From Nostocoides sp. HKS02 (GTDB lineage Bacteria > Actinomycetota > Actinomycetes > Actinomycetales > Dermatophilaceae), in NCBI RefSeq assembly GCF_009707485.1, contig NZ_CP046121.1:372001-436000 (forward strand): a stretch of DNA of 64,000 nucleotides, given 5' to 3'. The position numbers and the translations under genes were made by a program. Positions 1-7,982 of the stretch are shown piece after piece; positions within the stretch are counted from its first letter, which is position 1; every line of letters starts with the position of its first letter. The notes beneath the pieces are model-generated. The model saw nothing but the letters and a program-made list of their open reading frames with translations. It did no database searches and was not told the DNA's origin.

Positions 1-536
1 AGCTCACCCTCGTCGGGCCAGGCCCAGGTCTCGGTCGCGCCGGTGCGGAACTTCGCCTGCAGCAGGGTGGAGTCCGAGACGTCGGCGGCCAGGTCGGCGA
101 TGGCATCCAGCTGGGCGGCGCCACGGGGGACCTCGAGGCTGAGCGGGAGCCCGAACGGGGTCTCTCGCCAGCCAGGGGTCCAGCCCAGCTCGACGCCCAC
201 CACCTCGACGTCGTCGGTCGTGCGCAGCAGGGAGACGGCCTCGTCGACGTCGGTGCCGGGGGTGCCGGGACGGCCGATGACCGCGACCCGCAGGGCCTCG
301 CCAGCCCGAGGGGTCTCGGCACCGAGGAGCCCGACGAGGTCGCGGGCGCCCGAGGCCGGGACGAGCAGCGGGCCCACCCACGCGGCATACCCGCTGGCGC
401 GGTGGATGCGGTGCAGCCGCAGCGCCTCGGCGAGCGGCGCGTTACCGGGTGGGAAGACCGCGGCGTCGTCGACCAAGGCGGTGAACAGGGCGGCCTCGGC
501 GGGCCGTGCGGCTGCGGCATCCGACAGCGGTGACAT
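1..536 (-). CDS. Hypothetical protein, C-terminus cut off by window edge
   Basis: The minus-strand frame is open from an ATG at 536 down to base 1, giving about 178 visible residues with no stop. The N-terminus reads MSPLSDAAAARPAEAAL, followed by a segment with LVDDAAVFPPGNAPL. I do not recognise a family, signal peptide or membrane segment. It is divergent from hmgA with about 95 bases between the starts, so a link with tyrosine catabolism is possible but only inferred. Absence of stops and actinobacterial codon use support it as a real gene. The C-terminal part lies outside the window. Confidence 0.6.
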   Translation of the reverse strand, partial: MSPLSDAAAARPAEAALFTALVDDAAVFPPGNAPLAEALRLHRIHRASGYAAWVGPLLVPASGARDLVGLLGAETPRAGEALRVAVIGRPGTPGTDVDEAVSLLRTTDDVEVVGVELGWTPGWRETPFGLPLSLEVPRGAAQLDAIADLAADVSDSTLLQAKFRTGATETWAWPDEGE

Positions 537-584
537 GGGGGCAGGCTACCCGCGGGCTGTGCCATGCTCGGCACATCCCTCAGT

Positions 585-629
585 GACGAGAGAGCGCGCG
601 ACGAGAGAATGCGCGACGAGAGAGTGAGC
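585..629 (+). repeat. Three tandem 15-bp repeats just before hmgA
   Basis: Three units of GACGAGAGA plus a variable six bases lie directly before the hmgA start codon, the last ending one base before the ATG. Each unit has a purine-rich GAGAGA tract that could pair weakly with 16S rRNA. Copy-number change here would alter the leader without touching the coding frame. Confidence 0.75.
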
Positions 630-630
630 G

Positions 631-1920
631 ATGGCGTTCTACCAGCACCAGGGCAGCATCCCGCCGAAACGGCACACCCAACACCGCCGACCGGCGGGCC
701 GCGGCGCCAAGGGCGAGCTCTACTACGAGGAGCTCATGGGGGAGGAAGGGTTCTCGTCGGACTCCTCGCTGCTCTACCACCGCAACATCCCCTCGACCAT
801 CCTCGCGGCGCGGGACTGGGTCCCGGGCAACCTGTCGACCACCCCGAACCACCCGCTCCAGCCGCGCCACCTCAAGCTCCACGACCTGTTCTCCCCCCAG
901 GACGTCAAGGGCACCGACGTGGTCACCGGCCGGCGCCTGGTGCTCGGGAACGGTGACGTGCGGATCTCGTATGCCGTGGCCGGGGCGCCCAGCCCGTGGT
1001 ACCGCAACGGAATCGGTGACGAGTGCGTGTACGTCGAGCGTGGGCGAGCTCGTGTCGAGACGGTCTTCGGGGCGTTCGACGTGGCCGAGGGCGACTACCT
1101 GGTCATCCCGCGCGCGACCACCCACCGCTGGATCCCGAAACGGTCGACCAAGGACCCGCTGCGCACGTACTGCATCGAGGCGAACAGCCACATCGCCCCA
1201 CCCAAGCGGTACCTGTCCAAGTACGGGCAGCTCCTCGAGCACGCGCCGTACTGCGAGCGCGACCTGCGCGCGCCCGAGGGTCCGCTGCTGGCCGAGGACG
1301 CCGGAGCGGCGGCGGGCGACGAGACCGAGGTCTACATCAAGCACCGGGGCAACGGGCCGTCCGGGATCGTGGGGACCATCCACACGCTGCCCTTCCACCC
1401 GCTCGACGTCGTCGGCTGGGACGGCTGCCTCTACCCCTATGCCTTCAACGTGCGCGACTTCGAGCCGATCACCGGTCGCGTGCACCAGCCGCCGCCGGTG
1501 CACCAGGTCTTCGAGGGCTGGAACTTCGTCATCTGCAACTTCGTGCCGCGCAAGGTCGACTACCACCCGTTGTCGATCCCGGTGCCGTACTACCACTCGA
1601 ACGTCGACAGCGACGAGATCATGTTCTACGTCGACGGTGACTACGAGGCCCGCAAGGGGTCCGGCATCGGCAAGGGCTCGATCTCCGTGCACCCGGGGGG
1701 CCACGCCCACGGGCCACAACCGGGCGCGTCCGAGGCGTCGATCGGGGTCGAGTTCTTCGACGAGCTGGCGGTCATGGTCGACACCTTCCGCCCGCTGGAG
1801 CTCGGCGAAGCGGGCCTCGCGGTCGACGACGGGCAGTACGCGCTGTCGTGGAGCGGCGCTGCGCGCGGTGCCGACCGGTCGGCGGGCACGGCCGAGGGGG
1901 CCGACTACAGCATCGGGTGA
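631..1920 (+). CDS. hmgA: Homogentisate 1,2-dioxygenase
   Basis: This 429-residue cupin-fold iron(II) dioxygenase opens the ring of homogentisate to maleylacetoacetate in tyrosine/phenylalanine degradation in the cytoplasm. The N-terminus MAFYQHQGSIPPKRHTQHR is typical of the family. The iron site region is the YYHSNVDSDEIMFYVDGDY segment (about residues 320-338), followed by the HPGGHAHGPQPG segment near residue 355, which supplies the His/Glu/His ligands. Length matches the short bacterial form. It starts at ATG 631, immediately behind the tandem leader repeat. No other tyrosine-pathway gene is adjacent on this strand; fumarylacetoacetase is not in view. Confidence 0.93.
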   Translation: MAFYQHQGSIPPKRHTQHRRPAGRGAKGELYYEELMGEEGFSSDSSLLYHRNIPSTILAARDWVPGNLSTTPNHPLQPRHLKLHDLFSPQDVKGTDVVTGRRLVLGNGDVRISYAVAGAPSPWYRNGIGDECVYVERGRARVETVFGAFDVAEGDYLVIPRATTHRWIPKRSTKDPLRTYCIEANSHIAPPKRYLSKYGQLLEHAPYCERDLRAPEGPLLAEDAGAAAGDETEVYIKHRGNGPSGIVGTIHTLPFHPLDVVGWDGCLYPYAFNVRDFEPITGRVHQPPPVHQVFEGWNFVICNFVPRKVDYHPLSIPVPYYHSNVDSDEIMFYVDGDYEARKGSGIGKGSISVHPGGHAHGPQPGASEASIGVEFFDELAVMVDTFRPLELGEAGLAVDDGQYALSWSGAARGADRSAGTAEGADYSIG

Positions 1921-1985
1921 GGCGTTGACCCGGTCCACCGAACGCCTGACTCGACACCACACGCCGGGGTTAGTCTGGAAGCACT

Positions 1986-3893
1986 GTGGCCGCTCACCCA
2001 GACTCCATGCCGGCGACCCGCACCGTGCACCCGCCGCCCGCGGGCGGCGGCCGGTCGCGTCGTGACGTTCTCACCATGGCCGTGGTCGGCGGTGCGGGCG
2101 CGGCCGCGGCGTTCTTCGCCCCCGTCGGCAGCGCCCAGGCCGCGCAGGAACGCGAGCCGGGCTCTTCGCCGCGCCGCACGGCATACCGGATCACCGTCAT
2201 GGGCACGACGGACCTGCACGGCACCATCCTGAACTGGGACTACTTCCAGGACGCCGAGTACGACGACCCGCAGCACAACGACGTCGGACTCGCCAAGATC
2301 GCGACCCTGGTCGCTGCAGTCCGGGCAGAGCGCGGAGCCGACCGCACGCTCCTGCTCGATGCCGGCGACCTGATCCAGGGCAGCCCGTTGGCCCAGTACT
2401 ACGCCACGATCGCCCCCCTCAGCGAGGGTTCCGTGCACCCCATGGCCATGGTCATGAACCAGCTGCGTTACGACGCGGCCGCACTCGGAAACCACGAGTT
2501 CAGCTTCGGCGTCGACACCCTGCGCGCGTTCGCGGGCCAGTGCGCGTTTCCGCTGCTGTCGGCCAACACCCTCGACTGGGTCAGCGGGGCGCCCGCGTTC
2601 GCGCCGTATCTCATCCGCACCTTCGCTGTGCCCGGGGTCGCCACGCCGCTCACGGTCGGGGTGCTCGGACTCGTCACGCCGGGAGTGGCGCTCTGGGAGC
2701 GCGACAACGTCGAGGGGCAGCTGCGCTTCGGCGGCGTCGTCGAGCAGGCACAGGTCTGGGTGCCCAGGCTCAAGAAGGCCGGCTGCGACGTGGTGGTCGT
2801 GGCCTGTCACTCGGGCGCGACGCCCGGCTCGTCGTACGGAGCTGCCCTGCCGTTCCCCGAGAATGCCGCGACGCAGCTCGCCCAGCAGGTCGCCGGGGTG
2901 GACGCGGTCCTCGTCGGGCACGCCGAGGAGGAGATCCCGGAGCGTTTCGTCGCGAGCACGGTGACGCCGGGCCGAAAGGTGTTGCTGACCGAGCCACTCC
3001 GGTGGGGTATGCGCCTGTCGGTGATGGACCTCGACGTCCTGCACGACGGCTCCGCGTGGCACCTCACCAAGGCTCGGGCCCACCTGCTCAACGCCAACAC
3101 CGTGGACGAGGACCCCGTGGTGGCCGAGCTGGTCCGGGACGACCACGCGGTCGTGCGCACGTACATGAGCTCGGTGATCGGGTCGTGCACGGTCGCGTTG
3201 TCCACCGCCACCGCGAGGTTCGAGCACACTGCGGCACTCGACTTCATCAACTCGGTGCAGGCCGACACCGTCAAGGACGCCCTGTCGGGCACACCCGACG
3301 AGTCGTTGCCCGTGCTGTCCGCGACGGCTCCGCTCAGCCGGGCGGCGTCGATCCCGACGGGTGACGTGACCGTGCGCGACGTGGCCGGGCTGTACCCGGA
3401 CGACGCGACCCTGCTCGGGATCCGGTTGACCGGCGGCCAGCTCAAGGACTACCTCGAGCACTCGGCGGCCTACTTCAGCACCATCGGTGGGCGGGGTCCG
3501 TTCGCCCCCGACGACGTGACCGGGGCGGCCAGCCCGAAAACCGGGGCCCCGATCCCTGACCAGGACTACGACGTGGTGGGCGGACTAGACACCCCACTGT
3601 CCTACGACCTCGACCTCACGCAGCCGGTCGGTCAGCGCGTCGTCAACCTGCGCTATGCCGGCGAGCCCATCGATCCCGCGGCTGCCTTCGTGGTCGCGAT
3701 CAGCAGCCACCGCCAGTCCGGGGCTGGGGGCTTCCCCGGGGTCACGACTGCCCCGGTGGTCTACAACGCGCAGGTCGAGATCCGCCAACTGATCATCGAC
3801 TGGGTGACCGAGCAGGGCTCCATCGACCCCGCTGCGTTCACGACCAACTCGTGGCGACTGGTCGCCGGCACCGACCCCGTCGTCGTCAGGTGA
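1986..3893 (+). CDS. Tat-exported bifunctional 5'-nucleotidase / 2',3'-cyclic phosphodiesterase family protein
   Basis: A 635-residue secreted metallophosphoesterase, probably releasing phosphate from extracytoplasmic nucleotides. The N-terminus has a twin-arginine signal (GGRSRRDVLTMAVVGGAGAAAAFFAPV, ending near AQA at about residue 50). The catalytic domain shows GTTDLHGT (about residue 75), LLLDAGDLIQGS, LGNHEFSFG (about 170) and a later ACHSGA motif. The C-terminal half is the 5'-nucleotidase C domain (DVTVRDVAGLYPDD). Start is GTG 1986; ATG 2007 is an alternative. Its last 8 bases overlap the convergent nitrate-operon regulator gene. Confidence 0.88.
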   Translation: MAAHPDSMPATRTVHPPPAGGGRSRRDVLTMAVVGGAGAAAAFFAPVGSAQAAQEREPGSSPRRTAYRITVMGTTDLHGTILNWDYFQDAEYDDPQHNDVGLAKIATLVAAVRAERGADRTLLLDAGDLIQGSPLAQYYATIAPLSEGSVHPMAMVMNQLRYDAAALGNHEFSFGVDTLRAFAGQCAFPLLSANTLDWVSGAPAFAPYLIRTFAVPGVATPLTVGVLGLVTPGVALWERDNVEGQLRFGGVVEQAQVWVPRLKKAGCDVVVVACHSGATPGSSYGAALPFPENAATQLAQQVAGVDAVLVGHAEEEIPERFVASTVTPGRKVLLTEPLRWGMRLSVMDLDVLHDGSAWHLTKARAHLLNANTVDEDPVVAELVRDDHAVVRTYMSSVIGSCTVALSTATARFEHTAALDFINSVQADTVKDALSGTPDESLPVLSATAPLSRAASIPTGDVTVRDVAGLYPDDATLLGIRLTGGQLKDYLEHSAAYFSTIGGRGPFAPDDVTGAASPKTGAPIPDQDYDVVGGLDTPLSYDLDLTQPVGQRVVNLRYAGEPIDPAAAFVVAISSHRQSGAGGFPGVTTAPVVYNAQVEIRQLIIDWVTEQGSIDPAAFTTNSWRLVAGTDPVVVR

Positions 3894-5001
3894 CGGCCAG
3901 GCGGTAGCCACGCTTGACGACCGTCTGGATGAGCGCACGACCCCCACACACCTCCCGCACCCGGGCCACGGCGACCTCGGCCGTATGCGGGTCGTTCGAG
4001 TCGCCGGGGAGCACGGCCAGCACCTGCTCGCGCGTGACCACGTCACCGCCTGCGGCGGTGAGCAGGCGCAACACCTCCAGCCCGTTCGGCGAGACCGGCA
4101 TGACGTGTCCGTCCAACAGGGCCACCGTGCGACGCACCTGGAGGCGACCCGCGGCGGTGGAGACAGCCGTGGTCTGCGCGTGCTCGTAGTGGCTGACCAG
4201 AGCCCGCACCAGTGCGCCCAGTCTGCCTCGATCGGGGATGATCGGCTGAATTCCTCTGTCCTGCAACGGCCTTGCCGTGACGGGTCCCACTGCGGCCGTC
4301 ACCATGTTGCCAGCCTCCAGCCGTGCCGCGATCTCATGACCCAGGCCCTGGTCGTCAACCGCCTGCAGCCAGGCGGCCACGCCCGGAGCGGAGGTGAAGA
4401 CGACCGCGTCGATCTCGCCCGCCGCGGCCGCAACCACGGACAGCTGCACCGCCACGGGGTCCGGAGGCGGTCCCCACCGGTAGACGACCAGGCTGTGGAT
4501 CTCTGCCCCGGCGGCGGCCAGCTCGGTGTCGAGCCCGTCGGCGCCAGCGCCGTGGTGCTGGACGGCGACCCGCTGGCCGGCGACGCCCTCGGCCAGGAGC
4601 AGGTCGAGGATCTCGGCCGAGGTTTCGGACTCGGCCACCCAGTCGGCCTGGAGACCCGCTGCCTGCAGCGCGCCGTGCGCCTTCGGCCCGCGGGCGATGA
4701 GCCGCGCGCCCGAGAGCATCGCCACGAGCTCGTCGGCCACTCCCGCGGCGTCCGCCGCCTCGACCCAGCCGCGGAAGCCGATGCCTGTGGTGATGACGAC
4801 GATGTCGGCGGGGGCGTCGAGCAGCTGCTTGGTGGCGAGCAGCAGCTCGTCGTCATGCACGTGCGGGACGATGCTGAGGGCGGGCGCGTGCCGGACCGTG
4901 GCGCCGCGCCGGCTGAGGGCAGAAGCCAGCTCGCCCGAGCGGCGATCGGCGGTGACGAGGATGACGCACCCCGCCATCACCTGTCCGAGCCGCGCCGTCA
5001 T
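3886..5001 (-). CDS. Uroporphyrinogen-III synthase-like protein fused to an OmpR-type DNA-binding domain (NnaR-like)
   Basis: This 371-residue protein has two parts. Residues 1 to about 260 form a HemD-like fold (MAGCVILVTADRRSGELASA, ITTGIGFRGWVEAA, FTSAPGVAAWL). The last 90 residues form a winged helix with the OmpR C-terminal pattern (VSPNGLEVLRLL, DVVTREQVLAVL, ending VVKRGYRL). The fusion is known in actinobacterial nitrate clusters; Streptomyces NnaR is the characterised example, acting as a transcription activator. It could also supply uroporphyrinogen III for siroheme needed by NirB. Start ATG 5001 overlaps the nirD stop by four bases, placing it last in the operon. Confidence 0.85.
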   Translation of the reverse strand: MTARLGQVMAGCVILVTADRRSGELASALSRRGATVRHAPALSIVPHVHDDELLLATKQLLDAPADIVVITTGIGFRGWVEAADAAGVADELVAMLSGARLIARGPKAHGALQAAGLQADWVAESETSAEILDLLLAEGVAGQRVAVQHHGAGADGLDTELAAAGAEIHSLVVYRWGPPPDPVAVQLSVVAAAAGEIDAVVFTSAPGVAAWLQAVDDQGLGHEIAARLEAGNMVTAAVGPVTARPLQDRGIQPIIPDRGRLGALVRALVSHYEHAQTTAVSTAAGRLQVRRTVALLDGHVMPVSPNGLEVLRLLTAAGGDVVTREQVLAVLPGDSNDPHTAEVAVARVREVCGGRALIQTVVKRGYRLAVT

Positions 5002-5396
5002 CCCGAGCCCCGCCCCGGCTCGGGTGTGCGGGCGTCCCCGAGGTGGACCACGCCATCGCGCACGACGACGACATAGGTGACCAGGTCTCGCGGGTCCTTG
5101 CCCACCGGGTCGAGGCAGGCGCCGGTCCGCAGGTCGAAGACCTGCTTGTACATGGGTGACGCGACGGTCGGGGCGTCACCCCGGGACCCGACGATGCCGC
5201 GCGAGATCACGTTCGCCCCGCTGTACGGGTCGCGCTGCTGCACGGCATACACGGTGTCGTCGAAGGTGCGGAAGAGCGCGACCTGGACCCCACGCACGAG
5301 CGCCGCGGCACCGCGCTCGGGCGGCAGGGCCTTGAGCCGGCACACCTCGGTGAGGGCGGGGGCGGCCGCCTCGGCGCGGTGCAGCAGGTCGGTCAT
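4998..5396 (-). CDS. nirD: Nitrite reductase [NAD(P)H] small subunit
   Basis: A 132-residue Rieske-fold small subunit of the assimilatory NADH-dependent nitrite reductase, partner of NirB. The sequence runs EVCRLKALPPERGAAALVRG, VALFRTFDDTVYAVQQRDP, SPMYKQVFDLRTGACLDP. The Rieske Cys-His pairs are absent, as is normal for NirD, so it carries no iron-sulfur cluster. It overlaps nirB upstream and the HemD/OmpR regulator downstream by four bases each, implying translational coupling. Confidence 0.93.
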   Translation of the reverse strand: MTDLLHRAEAAAPALTEVCRLKALPPERGAAALVRGVQVALFRTFDDTVYAVQQRDPYSGANVISRGIVGSRGDAPTVASPMYKQVFDLRTGACLDPVGKDPRDLVTYVVVVRDGVVHLGDARTPEPGRGSG

Positions 5397-7978
5397 CGAC
5401 GCACCTCCAGCGTCGTGCCGGCGATGAGGACGCCGCCCTCAAGGCGCTCGGACGGGGTTGCCGGGCGAGCCTGCCCACGCTCGCTCACGTAGGCGAGAGA
5501 GTCGTCGGGACGGTCTGGAGCGTTGACGAACGAGCCGAACCGGCGCAGCTTGTCCGGGTCGACCAGGGCCGCTGCCCACTCGTCCTCGTAGGAGTCGACG
5601 TGCGCGGCCATGGCGGTGTCGAGATCGGGGCAGAGACCGAGGCTGTCGTCGAGGACGACGCCGCGGATCGCGTCCAGGCCGCCCTCGTATTCCTCCACCC
5701 AGGCTGCGGTGCGCTGCAACCGGTCGGCCGTGAACACGTAGTACATGAGGAAGCGGTCGATGGTCCGGACCAGCGTCTCGGTGTCGAGGTCCTCGGCCAG
5801 GAGCTGGGCGTGCCTGGGGGTGAACCCGCCGTTGCCGCCGACGTAGAGGTTCCACCCGTGGTCGGTCGCGATGACCCCGACGTCCTTGCCGCGGGCCTCG
5901 GCGCACTCGCGGGCACACCCGCTGACCCCGAGCTTGAGCTTGTGGGGCGAACGCAGGCCCCGGTAGCGCAGCTCGAGCGCGATGGCCAGACCCACCGAGT
6001 CCTGCACGCCGTACCGGCACCAGGTCGACCCGACACACGACTTCACCGTGCGCAGCGACTTGCCGTAGGCATGGCCCGACTCGAAGCCGGCGTCGACCAG
6101 GCGCTGCCAGATGGGTGGCAGCTGCTCGATCCGCGCACCGAACAGGTCGATCCGCTGACCGCCGGTGATCTTGGTGTAGAGCCCGAAGTCCTTGGCGATC
6201 TCGCCGATGGTGATCAGGCCCTCGGGGGTGATCTCGCCGCCGGGGATGCGGGGCACGACGGAGTACGAGCCGTCCTTCTGCAGGTTCGCCATGACGTGGT
6301 CGTTGGTGTCCTGCAACGTCGCACGCTCGCCCTCGAGGATGTGGCCGGTGCCGAGCGAGGCGAGGATCGAGCCGACGACCGGCTTGCAGATGTCGCACCC
6401 GCGCCCGCGGCCGTGCCGGGCGACGATCTCGCTGAAGGTCCGCAGACCTTGCACGCGGACGATGTCGAAGAGCTGCGCCCGGGAGACGTCGAAGTGCTCG
6501 CACAAGGCGCTGCTCACCTCGACCCCGGACTTCTCCAGCTCGGTCGTCACGAGCTTCTTGACCAACGGGAGGCAGGAGCCGCAGCTCGTGCCGGCCTTGG
6601 TGCACGCCTTGACGGCCGCGAGGTCGGTGCACCCCGTGTCGGTCACCGCGCACCGGATCGCGCCCGCGGTGACGTTGTTGCACGAGCAGACTGCCGCGTC
6701 GTCGGGCAGGTCGCCGGCAGGCGCCGGCGCGGCACCCTCCGGGAGCAGGTATGCCACCGGGTCGGCGCCGAGCGCGCGGCCCACCATCGGCCGCAACGCG
6801 GCATACGCGCTGGCGTCGCCGACGAGGATGCCGCCGCGGAGCGTGCGGGCGTCGTCGGACATCACGAGCTTCTTGTAGACGCCGGCGACCGGGTCGGAGA
6901 TGACGACCTCGAGCGCTCCGGGCTCGGCGGCGAAGGCGTCACCGAAGCTCGCCACGTCGACCCCGAGCAGCTTGAGCTTGGTCGACAGGTCGGCACCCGG
7001 GAACGTGCCGGCCCCACCGAGCAGCCGGTCGGCGACGATCTCGGCCATGGTGTAGCCGGGCGCGACCAGCCCCAGGCACCGGCCGTCGATGGACGCGACC
7101 TCGCCGATCGCCCAGATGCGGGGGTCCGTGGTGCGGCAGGTGCGGTCGACGACGACCCCACCGCGCTCGCCGACGTCGAGCCCCGCATCGCGGGCGAGCT
7201 CGTCGCGTGGGCGCACGCCCACGGCGAAGATGACGACGTCGACGTCCAGGGGGGCGCCCTCGGTGAACTCCATGCCAGCCACCCGGCCGCGCTCGCCCAC
7301 GATCTTCGCCGTGGCCGTTCCCGTGCGCACGGTGACCCCGAGCCCCCCGATGAGGCGCTTCAGCGCCTCCCCGCCGCCCTCGTCGACCTGCAAGGGCATG
7401 AGCCGGGGAGCGAACTCGACGACTGTCGCGTCGACGTCGAGCGCGCGCAGGGCACCTGCTGCCTCGAGGCCGAGGAGCCCGCCGCCGACCACCGCACCGC
7501 GGATCGGGCCGGTGCGCGTGCCTCGCAGGCCCTCCACGTAGGCGCGCAGCTCGGCGACATCGTCGATCGTGCGGTAGACGAAGGCCCCGCGGAGGTCCTT
7601 TCCGGGAACCGGGGGCACCGCGGCATACGAGCCGGTGGCCAGCACGAGCGAGTCGTAGGGGAGCGAGCGGCCGTCGGCGGTGGTGACGGTCCGGGACTCG
7701 CGGTCCACCGCGGTCGCCGCCACGCCGCGACGCAGCGTGACCAGCGGGTCGTCCCAGAGCTCCTGGCCGCCGAGCGCGAGGTCCTCAGGGTCTCGCCCGG
7801 TGAAGTAGGACGTGAGCGCAACGCGGTCGTACGGCGCTCGCGGCTCCTCGCACAGCAGGGTCACGGCCCACCGACCCTCGTCGTCCCGAGCGCGCAGGGC
7901 GTCGATGAGGCGGCGAGCCACCATGCCGCCGCCGATGACGACCAGCTGGTGGGGTGCGGTCTCCTGTGCCATGGCCAT
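5393..7978 (-). CDS. nirB: Nitrite reductase [NAD(P)H] large subunit
   Basis: This 861-residue enzyme reduces nitrite to ammonium using NADH, FAD, a [2Fe-2S] cluster and siroheme/[4Fe-4S]. In order: FAD/NAD(P) domain from the GGGMVARR motif near the start; a BFD-type [2Fe-2S] domain at about residues 428-480 (CSCNNVTAG and CGSCLPLV); then ferredoxin-like and siroheme domains with Cys pairs in SCVGSTWCRYG (about 645) and SGCARECAE (about 685). An open frame continues upstream to 8044, but the family N-terminus (MAQETAPHQLVVIGGG) places the start at ATG 7978 or 7972. It begins four bases after the preceding oxidoreductase gene and overlaps nirD by four. Confidence 0.94.
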   Translation of the reverse strand: MAMAQETAPHQLVVIGGGMVARRLIDALRARDDEGRWAVTLLCEEPRAPYDRVALTSYFTGRDPEDLALGGQELWDDPLVTLRRGVAATAVDRESRTVTTADGRSLPYDSLVLATGSYAAVPPVPGKDLRGAFVYRTIDDVAELRAYVEGLRGTRTGPIRGAVVGGGLLGLEAAGALRALDVDATVVEFAPRLMPLQVDEGGGEALKRLIGGLGVTVRTGTATAKIVGERGRVAGMEFTEGAPLDVDVVIFAVGVRPRDELARDAGLDVGERGGVVVDRTCRTTDPRIWAIGEVASIDGRCLGLVAPGYTMAEIVADRLLGGAGTFPGADLSTKLKLLGVDVASFGDAFAAEPGALEVVISDPVAGVYKKLVMSDDARTLRGGILVGDASAYAALRPMVGRALGADPVAYLLPEGAAPAPAGDLPDDAAVCSCNNVTAGAIRCAVTDTGCTDLAAVKACTKAGTSCGSCLPLVKKLVTTELEKSGVEVSSALCEHFDVSRAQLFDIVRVQGLRTFSEIVARHGRGRGCDICKPVVGSILASLGTGHILEGERATLQDTNDHVMANLQKDGSYSVVPRIPGGEITPEGLITIGEIAKDFGLYTKITGGQRIDLFGARIEQLPPIWQRLVDAGFESGHAYGKSLRTVKSCVGSTWCRYGVQDSVGLAIALELRYRGLRSPHKLKLGVSGCARECAEARGKDVGVIATDHGWNLYVGGNGGFTPRHAQLLAEDLDTETLVRTIDRFLMYYVFTADRLQRTAAWVEEYEGGLDAIRGVVLDDSLGLCPDLDTAMAAHVDSYEDEWAAALVDPDKLRRFGSFVNAPDRPDDSLAYVSERGQARPATPSERLEGGVLIAGTTLEVRR

Positions 7979-7982
7979 GACG

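Noticed and set aside
585..629. CRISPR-like repeat
   Set aside because: The units are contiguous 15-bp tandem repeats without spacers; no CRISPR array or cas gene is present in the window.
580..1962. Long minus-strand open frame of 460 codons
   Set aside because: It is the antisense shadow of hmgA; the composition is Arg/Val/Asp-rich without motifs and the hmgA protein is unambiguous.
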